NCBI GenBank assembly: GCA_031761405.1
Contig: JASEVX010000005.1
Location: 33,918,869-33,982,868, forward strand
Reading direction: 5' to 3'
DNA: 64,000 nucleotides
DNA from: Serripes groenlandicus
Lineage: Eukaryota > Mollusca > Bivalvia > Cardiida > Cardiidae
Below the pieces are notes generated by a model. That model was not told the DNA's origin. It worked only from the letters and a program-made list of their open reading frames with translations, and ran no database searches. The position numbers were made by a program, and so were the translations under genes. Below are positions 1 through 9,225 of the stretch, piece after piece (position 1 is the stretch's first letter; every line of letters begins with the position of its first letter).

Positions 1-113
1 AATGGCATTGTGAGCTATTAGCGTTCCCGTCAATAGCGCTTTTACTGATAACATTTAATGCAGGAATTGTATCAATGTTTATAGAGCTGTCATCGTATAG
101 CAAATCGCCGTCA

Positions 114-331
114 TTAACTCTTTCAGCGCAAACAGGCACATTTAGGTTTATCCAAACAATACAGATTCAGGTGAGTCAGCTCGTGACGATCTGTCTCACC
201 TGAAATCAGAATTGTTTGCCTTTCAGTTATACAAATTTACCAAAACTCTTATTACAAGAGAAATGGATGGAGTCGCCCGATTTTGAACATAGAAGAGTCT
301 ACTGTAAACAATTCGGTGCTGAAAGAGTTTT
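114..331. mobile_element. Family F palindromic MITE, full copy
   Basis: Starts TTAACTCTTTCAGCGC and ends GGTGCTGAAAGAG followed by T-rich sequence, so the ends are inverted repeats. The centre is a strong hairpin (CAGGTGAGTCAGCTCG paired with a near-complement ending in CTCACCTGAAATCAG). The TTAA at the border is typical of piggyBac/Kolobok-type target sites. No coding capacity. Further copies are at 14437, 34570, 43034, 45355 and 47186. Confidence 0.75.
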
Positions 332-1747
332 TTTGTGAATCTAGATATAGACTGATGGAGGCCGGAACGAGTTCAGTCTGGATGTCAGATTACAATGTTT
401 TATTACTATGAGCCTCCTTTATGTGTTGTTATATCTGGAGTTCCTCGTTATAAGTAGATACATTCCGCCAATGTTGTTCAGAATAATTACGCGTTATTAC
501 GCGTTATACCCTGATGTATTAGTTCAATCAACAAACCAAACAGCCAAAGCTGGTATTTAAATAATAAGCACACAAGGAGCATTGTCATGCGAAAAGTTTT
601 AATAGATTCTACTCTGCATTGTAAAAGTGAAATATAACTAAGACATATTCTTTTGCGTACACTCAGTAATAATATGCATTTTATTTCTGATTGATTATCT
701 GGATACATGAATAATTTAATTATTATGAAAACACTCACACGTTTTCAAAGATAAATCTTGCTTTATATGTGTATGCCCAAGTATATTATATATGTTTTTG
801 TTAACGTTCTAAATCACAAAAATGTTAATAATTTATTTCTTCAGATGATGTATTTTTTACCATAGTTGGTATAACCTTCGATATTAAAGTTGAACAAATG
901 AAATTATCATGAGGTCATTGATTCAAACTGCAACTTTCACAAAAAAAAACATCTCAAGTTGAAGCTGAAATATTGGACTTTACGACATACGAAGATCAAA
1001 TGCTGCCCGCAATCAAGCAAATATGTATGTCTTTCGTGTTCGATATTCAAATAGTATTTTCAATCGCTTACTATGTACACACGTATGTATAAGACATATG
1101 AAGGCTTTCATTTATAATTTGAGTCTTCGTTAATCTCGAAATCACCAAAGATGCACGTTTTCCATGCTTAACCATCAAATGTTTTCAAATGGACAAGTTT
1201 GAGAAATTCTTAGAAATTGAAATTAATTCCGATTTATGTTCCTGTCTAAAGTTAAACTTGTTCTGAAGAATATTTTACGACATTATATTCCTTTTTGCCA
1301 ATTTTATTTTTCTCCAATTATGATTACGGGATATTTAGATGACCTTCACAAATCTGAGGCCAAACATTAAAACTGATACGTTTGAATTATACTTAAACAT
1401 TATGAGCATTTTCAATTGCATAGAACGATCGTATTTGTAAATATAAGAGCAGTTCATTCTGGTTCGAATAATTCAATATGTGAAAGTATATAGTTCTTAA
1501 TAATCTCAGGCAGCCCATTTCGATTTAGCACATGGAATCTCAGCCATTTCAGAATTTGCCATTCTACACTATGAAATGAAACAACAGCCATTATTCAAAC
1601 CTTGTTTGAGTATTTTTTTTAAAGTGCGCGCTTTCTGAATATTATCCATAGATTAACGATGCTTAACAAGTAAAAGAAAATCACCATTAATTACATTTAA
1701 ATATGCACGTTTATGTGTGTCCCTTTAGTACATTCTTTGCGCTTATA
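332..1747. other. AT-rich stretch, no gene seen
   Basis: About 1.4 kb of AT-rich sequence. The only notable open frame is an 83-codon minus-strand one near 487-738 with no domain I recognise. No internal repeat or element ends were seen. Confidence 0.5.
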
Positions 1748-2014
1748 TATGAGCCGTTCCATGAGAAAACCAACATTATAGACTCTGCGTTATGTATCGA
1801 CCCAGATCCGTCTGCGCAGTTCTCGCTGGCTAATCCGGGCCGATATATTCCATCTCAAGTGGATAGAGGTATAGAGTAATGAATACTGAAACAGAAAATC
1901 CACAGGAGACGAAAAGTCTCTGTCCGGGTTAGCCTAAGCGGCATATTTAGGCTGATCCGGATCGATCCTTTGCGCAGAATCCACAATGTTGGTTTTCTCG
2001 TAATTCAGCTCATA
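1748..2014. mobile_element. Family C palindromic MITE, full copy
   Basis: Ends are TATGAGCCGTTCC and its near-complement finishing in CTCATA. Just inside lie AGAAAACCAACATT on the left and AATGTTGGTTTTCTCG on the right. Each half also holds its own smaller palindrome around CAGCCTAAGC/GCTAATCCGG-type sequence, so the element is nested hairpins. It is clearly more GC-rich than its surroundings. The flanking TA suggests a Tc1/mariner-type target site (inference). Non-coding. Confidence 0.8.
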
Positions 2015-2041
2015 ACAAGTCAACAAGAAATATATCTTTAA

Positions 2042-2110
2042 GTCGTTTGGGGAATTCTTTAGGCTGGAAACATAGTAATGCGTCAACTGATTGCTCTGTC
2101 GTGAAATAAA
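2042..2110 (+). repeat. Dispersed repeat shared with the 15-kb duplication
   Basis: The segment beginning GTCGTTTGGGGAATTCT and continuing to TGCGTCAACTGATT matches the units at 15004 and 15303 with a short deletion. Class unknown. The rest of 2111-2700 shows nothing recognisable. Confidence 0.6.
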
Positions 2111-2700
2111 TAAATCACCATATTACCTTTAACCCATGTTATGAAACATAGTTTAAAAGCCGCTCAAATTGTGTGGTGATGAGGTTATTACAGGACAAAC
2201 AAATCCGTCCGAGGGAGGATAAAATTGATCTGTTGTCACGACATTCTACAATGTCGTGGATTCCGCACAATGGCGTTTTTGTATGAGAAACTTTCCAGGA
2301 AATATAATCGAGTTTGTTAGCAAATGAGGCGAAAACAAAGTATGAAACTAATCAGACAGATTCGCTGTTCACATGATTCTCTTTACTAGATACCGGAGTA
2401 ACTCTCTTTTTTGATATAACATTCTCTGTTAACTCAACGGTATATCAAAGATTCAACGAAACCAACACCAAAGCTAATCCTCGGGGTTTGAAGACCAGAG
2501 AAGATTCAATCTAGTTCTACAAGCGTACCAAACAACTGCTGGTGAATGGTTATTACCACAAGTATGCAAAAGAGTGTACTTTACATTTATTGTTAGACGT
2601 TCAAAGGACGGTCATCGTGTGTTGTGATTCAAGTGTCCTTTGTTTAAAATAAAGTTGTACTAGCACAGATTCCGAGCGGTGTGTATCTATTTCGTATTAC

Positions 2701-2908
2701 TTAGGCCTTTCCCACATACAGACTGTTTATGACGCCTCTACAGCAGACGACTTTGCAAAACATTGTGACAAAAGAAGAAATTGGTCATGGCCATTTGTCA
2801 CAGTGTTTTCGTCTCTATTCCAGAATTATTCTTTCGTTTTTATGGATTTTTGCCAAGATACTTTCGAATTCGTTTGGGCAAAAAAAATTGTATGTGGGAA
2901 AGGGTTAA
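2701..2908. mobile_element. Family A MITE, full copy
   Basis: Left end TTAGGCCTTTCCCACATACA and right end TATGTGGGAAAGGGTTAA are inverted repeats. Inside are CAGCAGACGACTTTG and a central hairpin built on ACATTGTGACAAAAG and TTTGTCACAGTGTTTTC. Ends of this form with TTAA fit piggyBac-like non-autonomous elements (inference from end sequence and target site). Non-coding. Confidence 0.75.
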
Positions 2909-3040
2909 CAAAATTGACATGATCTATACCTTTGTTCGAACCTATGTTTATGAGGTTTATGAGGTGCATTAACATAAGCCAAATGTGTGATTTGATTTAA
3001 CAATACTCATAGCAGAACGTTTACATGAAAATCATAACAA

Positions 3041-3240
3041 TAGGTCCACGTCGGGTGCGGGATCGATCCCCGGCCGGGTCCTTCCAAATTATTTAAACAT
3101 GGTAGTAACGGCTGCCCTCCTTAGCGCTTAGTTGTACTGGTAACTTGACCACTTGTACTGGTAACTTGACCAGTCGTACTGGTAATTTGACCAGTTATAC
3201 TGGTAACATATCCAGGAAAACGTCATGACATAACTGAAAC
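3041..3240 (+). mobile_element. S3-type SINE, 5' truncated
   Basis: GGGATCGATCCCCGGCCGGGTC resembles the B box and 3' acceptor side of a tRNA-derived head. It is followed by ACGGCTGCCCTCCTTAGCGC, also present at 30336 and 39133. The body ends near ACGTCATGACATAACTG. It contains the 21-bp tandem repeat listed separately. Confidence 0.6.
3131..3208. repeat. 21-bp tandem repeat inside an S3 SINE
   Basis: About four copies of a 21-bp unit containing TACTGGTAACTTGACCA, with one or two changes per copy. The other S3 copies have a single related block, so the array grew within this copy. Confidence 0.8.
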
Positions 3241-4190
3241 CAAGCATGCAATCATTCATAAGAATAAACACACTCTCACAAAGGCCTATTCGGGTCGATA
3301 TTGTCCAACAATGACCGCTTGGAGGCTTGTTAACATAGATTTATGAACCTCGTAGTAGTAAACTATAGCTAAAACATGTTTATTGGTTCATTATTTAGTT
3401 CATTATGCTAACTATTTATTTCAGTAATCTGGTATTTATTGGGCTCTTGAAACTGATCAAAATATTGAGTTGTATGTAAGTGTACAGTAGTGTCACAATA
3501 ACGTGCTTTTTTAGGATAATAATTGCTCCGTATATAATGATCAATATGTATTGAAAAGCCTTGATGTTATAAGAAATTTACACATTTTCATATGGAGAAT
3601 TGTTCAAATATGAACATGATTATTGAGCGCGTCCAACGGTAAACGTTCTTGTTGAACAGTGTAGATCCAGATTAGCCTTAGTATCCACACTGTTTGATTA
3701 ACATGTATACATTATTCAATTGTTACGAACATACGTTTTTTATAAGCTCCTGTCAAGCCTTAGTAATCTGGTAAGACGGAACAGATAAACAGGATGATCT
3801 AGAACTACACTGTTCGGAAATGCCAGCGTGTACCTTTAAGCCTTCGAAAGGTTCAATAATGTAAAGCAGTGTAAAGCAATATAAAGCAATGTAAAGCAAT
3901 GCGGTTTTGTTTGTATTACAGTGAAAGTAATAAACATATATACAACCTGTTTTGCATTGTACGCTCTTGTTGCATTCCGACGCGTACTTTGAAAGCTCAG
4001 TTGAGTCTGTCACTGAATACATGTCCAAAAAGGTTAACCCTAATATGATAACTCATACATCACTTAAGTCGCAAACTGAAAACGAAATATTTTATTCAGT
4101 AAGAAATACTTATAAGGATATATAAGTTTATATTATAAGCTAATATAAATAGGAACTTGAAGATGATGCACTTTAAAATAATGTTCATAA
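3240..4190. other. AT-rich stretch, small tandem repeat only
   Basis: No gene or element recognised. At 3860-3901 a unit of about 10-11 bp (GTAAAGCAAT) repeats about four times. Confidence 0.5.
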
Positions 4191-4212
4191 TAGTTCACGG
4201 GTGTTAGGGCAT

Positions 4213-4511
4213 TAATACTAGTCAGGGGTGTTAGGAATAGTTTGGTTCAGATACTTCCAAAAGCACCAATTTTGGTCCAGACGTCGCCCATGCCATACTT
4301 TATACATTTTTGACAGGCGCTAAGACAGGCGCCCAATGGGGCCGCCATATTGGCAAAATCCGAAATTGGCCGCCATCCGCGTTAGATGTCAATCGCAGGT
4401 GAAAAAACTAAAATGGCTAAAATCATGACTGATACCTCATTTTAGTTTTGTTTTTTTGTGCTTTTGGAAGAATCTGAACCAAAATATCCCTAACACCCCT
4501 GACTAGTATTA
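4213..4511. mobile_element. 299-bp inverted-repeat DNA transposon, unclassified
   Basis: Left end TAATACTAGTCAGGGGTG and right end CACCCCTGACTAGTATTA are complementary, and the similarity runs about 55 bp inward to CTTCCAAAAGCAC / GTGCTTTTGGAAG. The interior is non-coding and holds two near-repeats of GGCCGCCAT. CAGGGGTG looks hAT-like, with ACTAGT as a possible 6-bp duplication, but ACTAGT is palindromic and may belong to the inverted repeat. The superfamily is therefore undecided. Confidence 0.7.
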
Positions 4512-4535
4512 GTTATCTAGGCTATCTCTACAACA

Positions 4536-4740
4536 ATGGCGTTAATCTCATATCAAGCAATATCACGTATCTCAAGGGACGGTGGAACATTTCCAAATAT
4601 TTTATCCTATAACAGTCTCTGATCTTTTACAGTCCGTGACTTTAGTTATACTTTAATAATACATCGTTATTTACAATTATAGAACGAGGAGACGATTTAG
4701 ACGTTTATAGAACGGGGTCATGTGGTATTTGACATCCATA
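4536..4740 (+). repeat. Family G dispersed repeat, copy 1
   Basis: Shares TCTGATCTTTTACAGTC, the segment around ACATCGTTATTTACAA and AACGGGGTCATGTGG with copies at 8766 and 16838. No terminal inverted repeat, tRNA head or tail is visible, so the class is unknown. A short TA microsatellite follows at 4735-4753. Confidence 0.65.
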
Positions 4741-4760
4741 TATATATATATATTAATTTC

Positions 4761-5020
4761 ACCCTTTAAAATATACAACAAATCTGCAGCAGACGATTTT
4801 AAAATTATATCGGAAAAATTGGGTGATATCTCAATAAATATTTAATTAAGTTGAAAAACATTGTAACCAAAGGGGGCATTGCTCATTATGAACAATTTCT
4901 TCGTTTGTCACAGTATTTTCACCCTTTCAAATATACAACAAATCTGCAGCAGACGATTTTAAAATTATATCGGAAAAATTGGGTGATATCTCAATAAATA
5001 TTTAATTAAGTTGAAAAACA
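4761..5020. repeat. Two tandem 100-bp pieces of a family A variant
   Basis: 4761-4860 and 4921-5020 are nearly identical, offset 160 bp. Each starts ACCCTTT, carries CTGCAGCAGACGATTTT and ends AGTTGAAAAACA. They are left-hand portions of a family A subfamily lying in the same orientation. Confidence 0.8.
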
Positions 5021-5348
5021 TTTAAAGTGGAAAACATTGTGTCAAAAGGAGAAATTGCTCGTTTTGAGCAATTTCTTCTTTTGTCACATTGTTTTCAAAA
5101 AGCCGTCTGCTACAAAGGCGTCAGAAAGCGTCTATATGAGGGAAAGGGTTAACTCCATATTATAGAGAGAATAGTCAAAGTTTTGAAACTGTTCAAAGGT
5201 TGTCTCGAAATATTATAATCATAATTCTAGTATAAAGTTTTAGTGATAATTTCACGTTCGTGTACAATAAACATCTAAATATTGATCGTTTATGCTTCAC
5301 TTCTGCGTGGTAGACAGCCACCTTGTGCACATTTCCTGACTTTCAATT
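5021..5348. mobile_element. Chimeric A+B unit, duplicate 1
   Basis: Family A hairpin and right end (to AGGGAAAGGGTTAA at about 5152) fused directly to the body of family B (from AACTCCATATTATAG). The first 10-12 bases of B are missing. The same 328-bp block recurs at 5388-5715 with a constant offset of 367 bp and few substitutions. Confidence 0.8.
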
Positions 5349-5387
5349 CAAATAGATAATCTCTATAATTGAATGGATAACCTATGA

Positions 5388-5842
5388 TTTAAAGTGGAAA
5401 ACATTGTGTCAAAAGGAGAAATTGCTCGTTTTGAGCAATTTCTTCTTTTGTCACATTGTTTTCAAAAAGCTGTCTGCTGCAAAGGCGTCAGAAAGCGTCT
5501 ATATGAGGGAAAGGGTTAACTCCATATTATAGATAGAATAGTCAAAGTTTTGAAACTGTTCAAAGGTTGTCTCGAAATATTATAATCATAATTCTAGTAT
5601 AAAGTTTTAGTGATAATTTCACGTTCGTGTACAATAAACATCAAAATATTGATCGTTTATGCTTCACTTCTGCGTGGTAGACAGCCACATTGTGCACATT
5701 TCCTGACTTTCAATTGACTGTTTTTCAACATTTACTGCCAACATAATTTTGAACTATTACTTACTTACTTTGTTGTCACTATTAGCGCTATTTTCAGAAG
5801 TTTCAACATTCGGATATCCATCTGTAGCTCAGCACCTTTAAC
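5388..5842. mobile_element. Chimeric A+B unit, duplicate 2, with complete B right end
   Basis: The 5388-5715 part duplicates the preceding block. Here family B continues to its right terminus, where CATCTGTAGCTCAGCACC is followed by TTTAAC, matching copies ending near 22235 and 36723. The spacer 5349-5387 is itself internal family A sequence. Confidence 0.75.
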
Positions 5843-5851
5843 ATGGTTAGC

Positions 5852-6283
5852 TAAATATCAAGACATACTCGGTAAGATCATATACTATTCACGTGTAATT
5901 TGGTTTGAAATACAATATAATCACTGTACACTAAATATCAAGACATACTCGGTAATATCATATACTATTCACGTGTAATTTGGTTTGAGATACAATATAT
6001 AATCGATGTACACTAAATATCAAGACATACTCGGTAATATCATTTAGTATTTACGTGTAATTCGGTTTGAGATACAATATAATCACTGTACACTAAATAT
6101 CAAGACATACTCGGTAATATCATATAATATTCACGTGTAATTTGGTTTGAAATACAATATAATCAATGTACACTAAATAGCAAGACAAACTCGGTAATAT
6201 CATATAATATTCACGTGTAATTCGGTTTGAGATACAATATAATCAATGTACACTAAATATAAAGACATACTCGGTATTATTCT
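5852..6283 (+). repeat. 80-bp satellite, block 1
   Basis: About 5.5 head-to-tail units of 80 bp (one of 82). Each contains CACTAAATATCAAGACATAC, TCGGTAATATCATATA and CACGTGTAATTTGGTTTGA. Units start at about 5929, 6011, 6091, 6171 and 6251. It begins right after a family B right end. Confidence 0.95.
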
Positions 6284-6325
6284 ATACCTAATTTATACGT
6301 CCAATCGTAGACGCTCATTCGAATC

Positions 6326-6411
6326 ATGTGACCGTACAATATATTTCCGTATCGGGACGCACGCGCGTACAAAATAACCCGTATTTTTTTCGTATTGTAC
6401 GATTCACAGGT
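6326..6411. repeat. Inverted repeat in satellite spacer 1
   Basis: TGTGACCGTACAATATA on the left pairs imperfectly with CGTATTGTACGATTCACA on the right, about 50 bp apart. The TACAATA motif recurs in the downstream palindrome at 6779-6839, suggesting these are parts of one mobile element. Confidence 0.55.
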
Positions 6412-6513
6412 CCCATGTTAAACCTATGATAAAGACCGAAACACGTGAAAAGGTTCCGAATGAAAATCTGAATCGACAGGCGCTCTAGATAAAGCGTTAC
6501 GATAAAGCTCCTG

Positions 6514-6702
6514 TTGTCACCGGATCATTATTGTCGTTTGCAAACAAGGAGTAACACTGAAACTAAAATGTTATCCGATTCTGAAATAGATGACTTTGTA
6601 ATTGAACAGAAACCAAAAAACACTGTGAAAAAAACTAAAAGTGATGTAGGAATATTCAAAAGGTGGTTAGCGCAGGCCGTGCCGACAGAAGGTATAAAAT
6701 AA
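6514..6702 (+). pseudogene. Crypton-type tyrosine recombinase, N-terminal fragment
   Basis: The 62-codon frame starts with ATG at 6514. The recognisable part begins at a second Met at 6568 with LSDSEIDDFVIEQ, then KNTVKKTKSDVGIFKRWL, then a stop. This resembles the N-terminal helical segment of Crypton-derived tyrosine recombinase-like proteins (DUF3504/KIAA1958/ZMYM-like), which typically read 'D-S-E-I-D-D-F ... N-T-x-K-K-T-x-x-D-x-x-x-F-x-x-W'. The catalytic domain with its Arg-His-Arg-Tyr residues is entirely missing, so this is a remnant. It could instead be a short first exon, but the satellite on both sides makes transposon debris likelier. The family call is from memory of motif shape. 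Confidence 0.55.
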
Positions 6703-6839
6703 AAAGGTCATTTAACATTATTCTGCACAATACAAAATATATTTTGGGGAAAAAGTCGAGGTATAGAATAAAAAGATCATTTAACAGTGTTCTGTACAAT
6801 ACGAAATATATATCCGTATTGTACAGAACACTGTTAAAT
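6692..6839. repeat. 68-bp-offset direct repeat ending in a perfect palindrome
   Basis: 6692-6743 and 6760-6811 are direct repeats (GGTATAAAATAAAAAGGTCA versus GGTATAGAATAAAAAGATCA). The second copy enters a perfect 25-bp inverted repeat, arms 6779-6803 and 6815-6839 with an 11-nt loop (arm motif AACAGTGTTCTGTACAATAC). It could mark the terminus of a transposon. Confidence 0.85.
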
Positions 6840-6848
6840 AACCTATAA

Positions 6849-7665
6849 ATATCCTATACTATTCACGTGTAATTCGGTTTGAAATACAATATAATCAATG
6901 TACACTAAATACCAAGACATACTCGGTAAGATCATATACTATTCACGTGTAATTCGGTTTGAAATACAATATAATCACTATACACTAAATATCAAGACAT
7001 ACTCGGTAATATCATATAATATTCACGTGTAATTTGGTTTGAAATACAATATAATCAATGTACACTAAATAGCAAGACAAACTCGGTAATATCATATAAT
7101 ATTCATGTATAATTGGGTTTCAAATACAATATAATCAATGTTCTCTAAATAGCAAGACAAACTCGGTAATATCATATAATATTCACGTGTAATTTAGTTT
7201 GAAATACAATATAATCAATACACATTAAATAGCAAGACAAACTCGGTAATATCATATAATATTCACGTATAATTGGGTTTGAAATACAATATAATCAATG
7301 TACACTAAATATCAAGACATACTCGGTAATATCATATAATATTCACGTATAATTGGGTTTGAAATACAATATAATCAATGTACACTAAATATCAAGACAA
7401 ACTCGGTAATATCATATAATATTCACGTATAATTGGGTTTGAAATACAATATAATTAATGTACACTAAATAGCAAGACAAACTCGGTAATATCATATAAT
7501 ATTCACGTGTAATTGGGTTTGAAATACAATATAATCAATGTACACTAAATATCAAGACATACTCGGTAATATCATATAATATTCACGTATAATTGGGTTT
7601 GAAATACAATATAATCACTGTACACTAAATATCAAGACATACTAGGTAACATCATATATTATTAT
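6849..7665 (+). repeat. 80-bp satellite, block 2
   Basis: About ten units of exactly 80 bp in the same orientation as block 1. Two unit types are visible: TATCAAGACATACTCGG and TAGCAAGACAAACTCGG. Linked variants are CGTGTAATTTGG and CGTATAATTGGG. The types are mixed, with a run of three of the second type at about 7066-7226. Confidence 0.95.
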
Positions 7666-7929
7666 ATAACCTATAAATAGACGCTTTTTCATTGGCTAAA
7701 AAGTAATTTTTTAGAAAAAATATATTGCGATATGCACCTGTTTTATAAATAGTAACAGGGAAAGACCGGGGAATCCCATGAGCCGCCTATTAATATCCTT
7801 CGCCTTTATCCGTACGCTACGAAATTTTCCGAGGCGCGTTCGAATGACCACGGAAACGTCCGAAGCTTTTCTTTTAAGTCGATCAATATCAAAACAATAT
7901 GATTAATTGAGGGTTATATAATAAAACAG

Positions 7930-8027
7930 TTATGGTCTTTTCAGCTGTTATACATGATGTTGATATGTACCCAAAATAATTTTTTGGGTACATATCACAT
8001 CATGTATAACAGCTGAAAAGTCCATAA
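7930..8027. repeat. Near-perfect 47-bp-arm hairpin in satellite spacer 2
   Basis: TCAGCTGTTATACATGATG on the left pairs with CATCATGTATAACAGCTGA on the right. The stem runs from TTATGG to CCATAA with a loop of only a few bases and one or two small mismatches. It lies between satellite blocks 2 and 3. Confidence 0.9.
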
Positions 8028-8035
8028 TTGTATGA

Positions 8036-8172
8036 TATACGCGTGTAATTTGGTTTGAAATACAATATAATCATTGTACACTAAATATCAAGACATACTA
8101 GGTAACATCATATAAAATTCATGTGTAATTTGGTTTGAAATACAAAATAATCACTGTACATTAAATGTAAAG
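8036..8172 (+). repeat. 80-bp satellite, block 3 (under two units)
   Basis: Same unit and orientation as blocks 1 and 2 (TGTAATTTGGTTTGAAATAC, ACTAAATATCAAGACATACT), then decays at ACATTAAATGTAAAGAG. Confidence 0.9.
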
Positions 8173-8218
8173 AGCGAATATATTTCCAGTGAAATCATTT
8201 TCCAAAATACATACGCTT

Positions 8219-8680
8219 TCCGACGCTTCTACAACAAATGCCTTTTGTTGGAATAGGAGAAATTGCTCAAAATGAGTAAATTCCCCCCTTGCCGAAATGT
8301 TTTCAACTTAATTCAACGATTGATCGTTCAATTATGGATGTGTACCACATGTAAAACCAAATATTTTCAAAGGCGTCTGCTACAGAATTGTGGAAGACAG
8401 TGGTGCAGTGGAAGACAGTGGTGCAGTGGAAGACAGTGTTGCAGAGGTAGAGCGTCGGCCTCTCGTATCAAAGGTCCCTGGTTCGAGTCCCGTGATGAGC
8501 GGGTCCTGACTTTGGGATTTTTCCACACAAACGGCGCGAGTACTGGTTAAGTCTCCAGGAAGCAGCCATCGAGAGTGATTAATGTAAGCCAAAGGCTTGT
8601 TTCGCAATCGATGTAAAATAAATATGTTTAAACTAAACTACAGAATTGGTGTAAGTGTTATATAATAGTTCCCTTGCAGA
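8219..8680. mobile_element. Family A MITE relic interrupted by an S2 SINE
   Basis: The left part (GACGCTTCTACAACAAATGC, GGAGAAATTGCTC and its complement, ATGTTTTCAACTT) and AAAGGCGTCTGCTACAGAATTG are family A sequence. The SINE at 8391-8637 sits inside the right arm. After the SINE the right arm decays. Confidence 0.6.
8391..8637 (+). mobile_element. S2 SINE with 11-bp target duplication and triplicated head
   Basis: tRNA-like head with GGTAGAGCGTCGGCCTCTCG and a B box GGTTCGAGTCCC. The body includes TTAAGTCTCCAGGAAGCAG and the tail is AAATAAATATGTTTAAACT. CTACAGAATTG lies immediately before (8380-8390) and after (8638-8648), a clean target-site duplication. The first 54 bases are three copies of an 18-bp unit (TGGAAGACAGTGGTGCAG). 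Other S2 copies have one such unit. Confidence 0.85.
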
Positions 8681-8765
8681 TAAATACAACTTTAAAAGAA
8701 CGAATACAAATTACCATATAAAACGTAGGAGGTTTTAGACATTGCTGCTCGAATGTCTGGACTAT

Positions 8766-9011
8766 TTCTTCAATAATGCCATTATTATTATATCAAGAAA
8801 TATCACGTATCCGTTGGGACAGCAGATTATTTGCAAATTTTCTTTTCCTAAAATAATAACCTCTGATCTTTACAGTCTGTGATAACACTCTATTAATATA
8901 AGGTCGTTTTTCACAATTACTGAATTCGGGAAACATCTCAGACGTTTTATCAAACGGGGTCGTGTGGTATTGGCGTCCAAATATATTAACCATAATTTGC
9001 CAACTCGTTAG
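8766..9011 (+). repeat. Family G dispersed repeat, copy 2
   Basis: Matches 4536-4740 and 16838-17095 through ATATCACGTATCC, CTCTGATCTTTACAGTCTG, CATCTCAGACGTTTTATC and ACGGGGTCGTGTGG. Confidence 0.65.
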
Positions 9012-9012
9012 C

Positions 9013-9135
9013 TTTACACTTTCCCAAATATGGACGCTTTCTGACGACTCTACAGCAGACGACTTTTGAAAACATTATGACAAAATCTAAAATTGCTCAT
9101 AATTAGCAATTTCACCTTTTGACACACTATTTTCA
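9013..9135. mobile_element. Family A MITE, right end missing
   Basis: TTTCCCAAATATGGACGC, ACAGCAGACGACTTTTGAAA and the hairpin core (AAAATTGCTCATAATTAGCA) are present. The element stops at ATTTTCAAG without the terminal right arm. Confidence 0.65.
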
Positions 9136-9225
9136 AGTATATTTAATGTTAAAGATCTCATTAATTGATATTTCTCACCATTTTTCAAAAATGTTTTCAA
9201 ATTCGGGGGGAAAGTCCAGTAATAT

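Noticed and set aside
5852..8172. CRISPR-like array
   Set aside because: The 80-bp units are contiguous with no unique spacers between repeats, and the setting is eukaryotic. It is a satellite.
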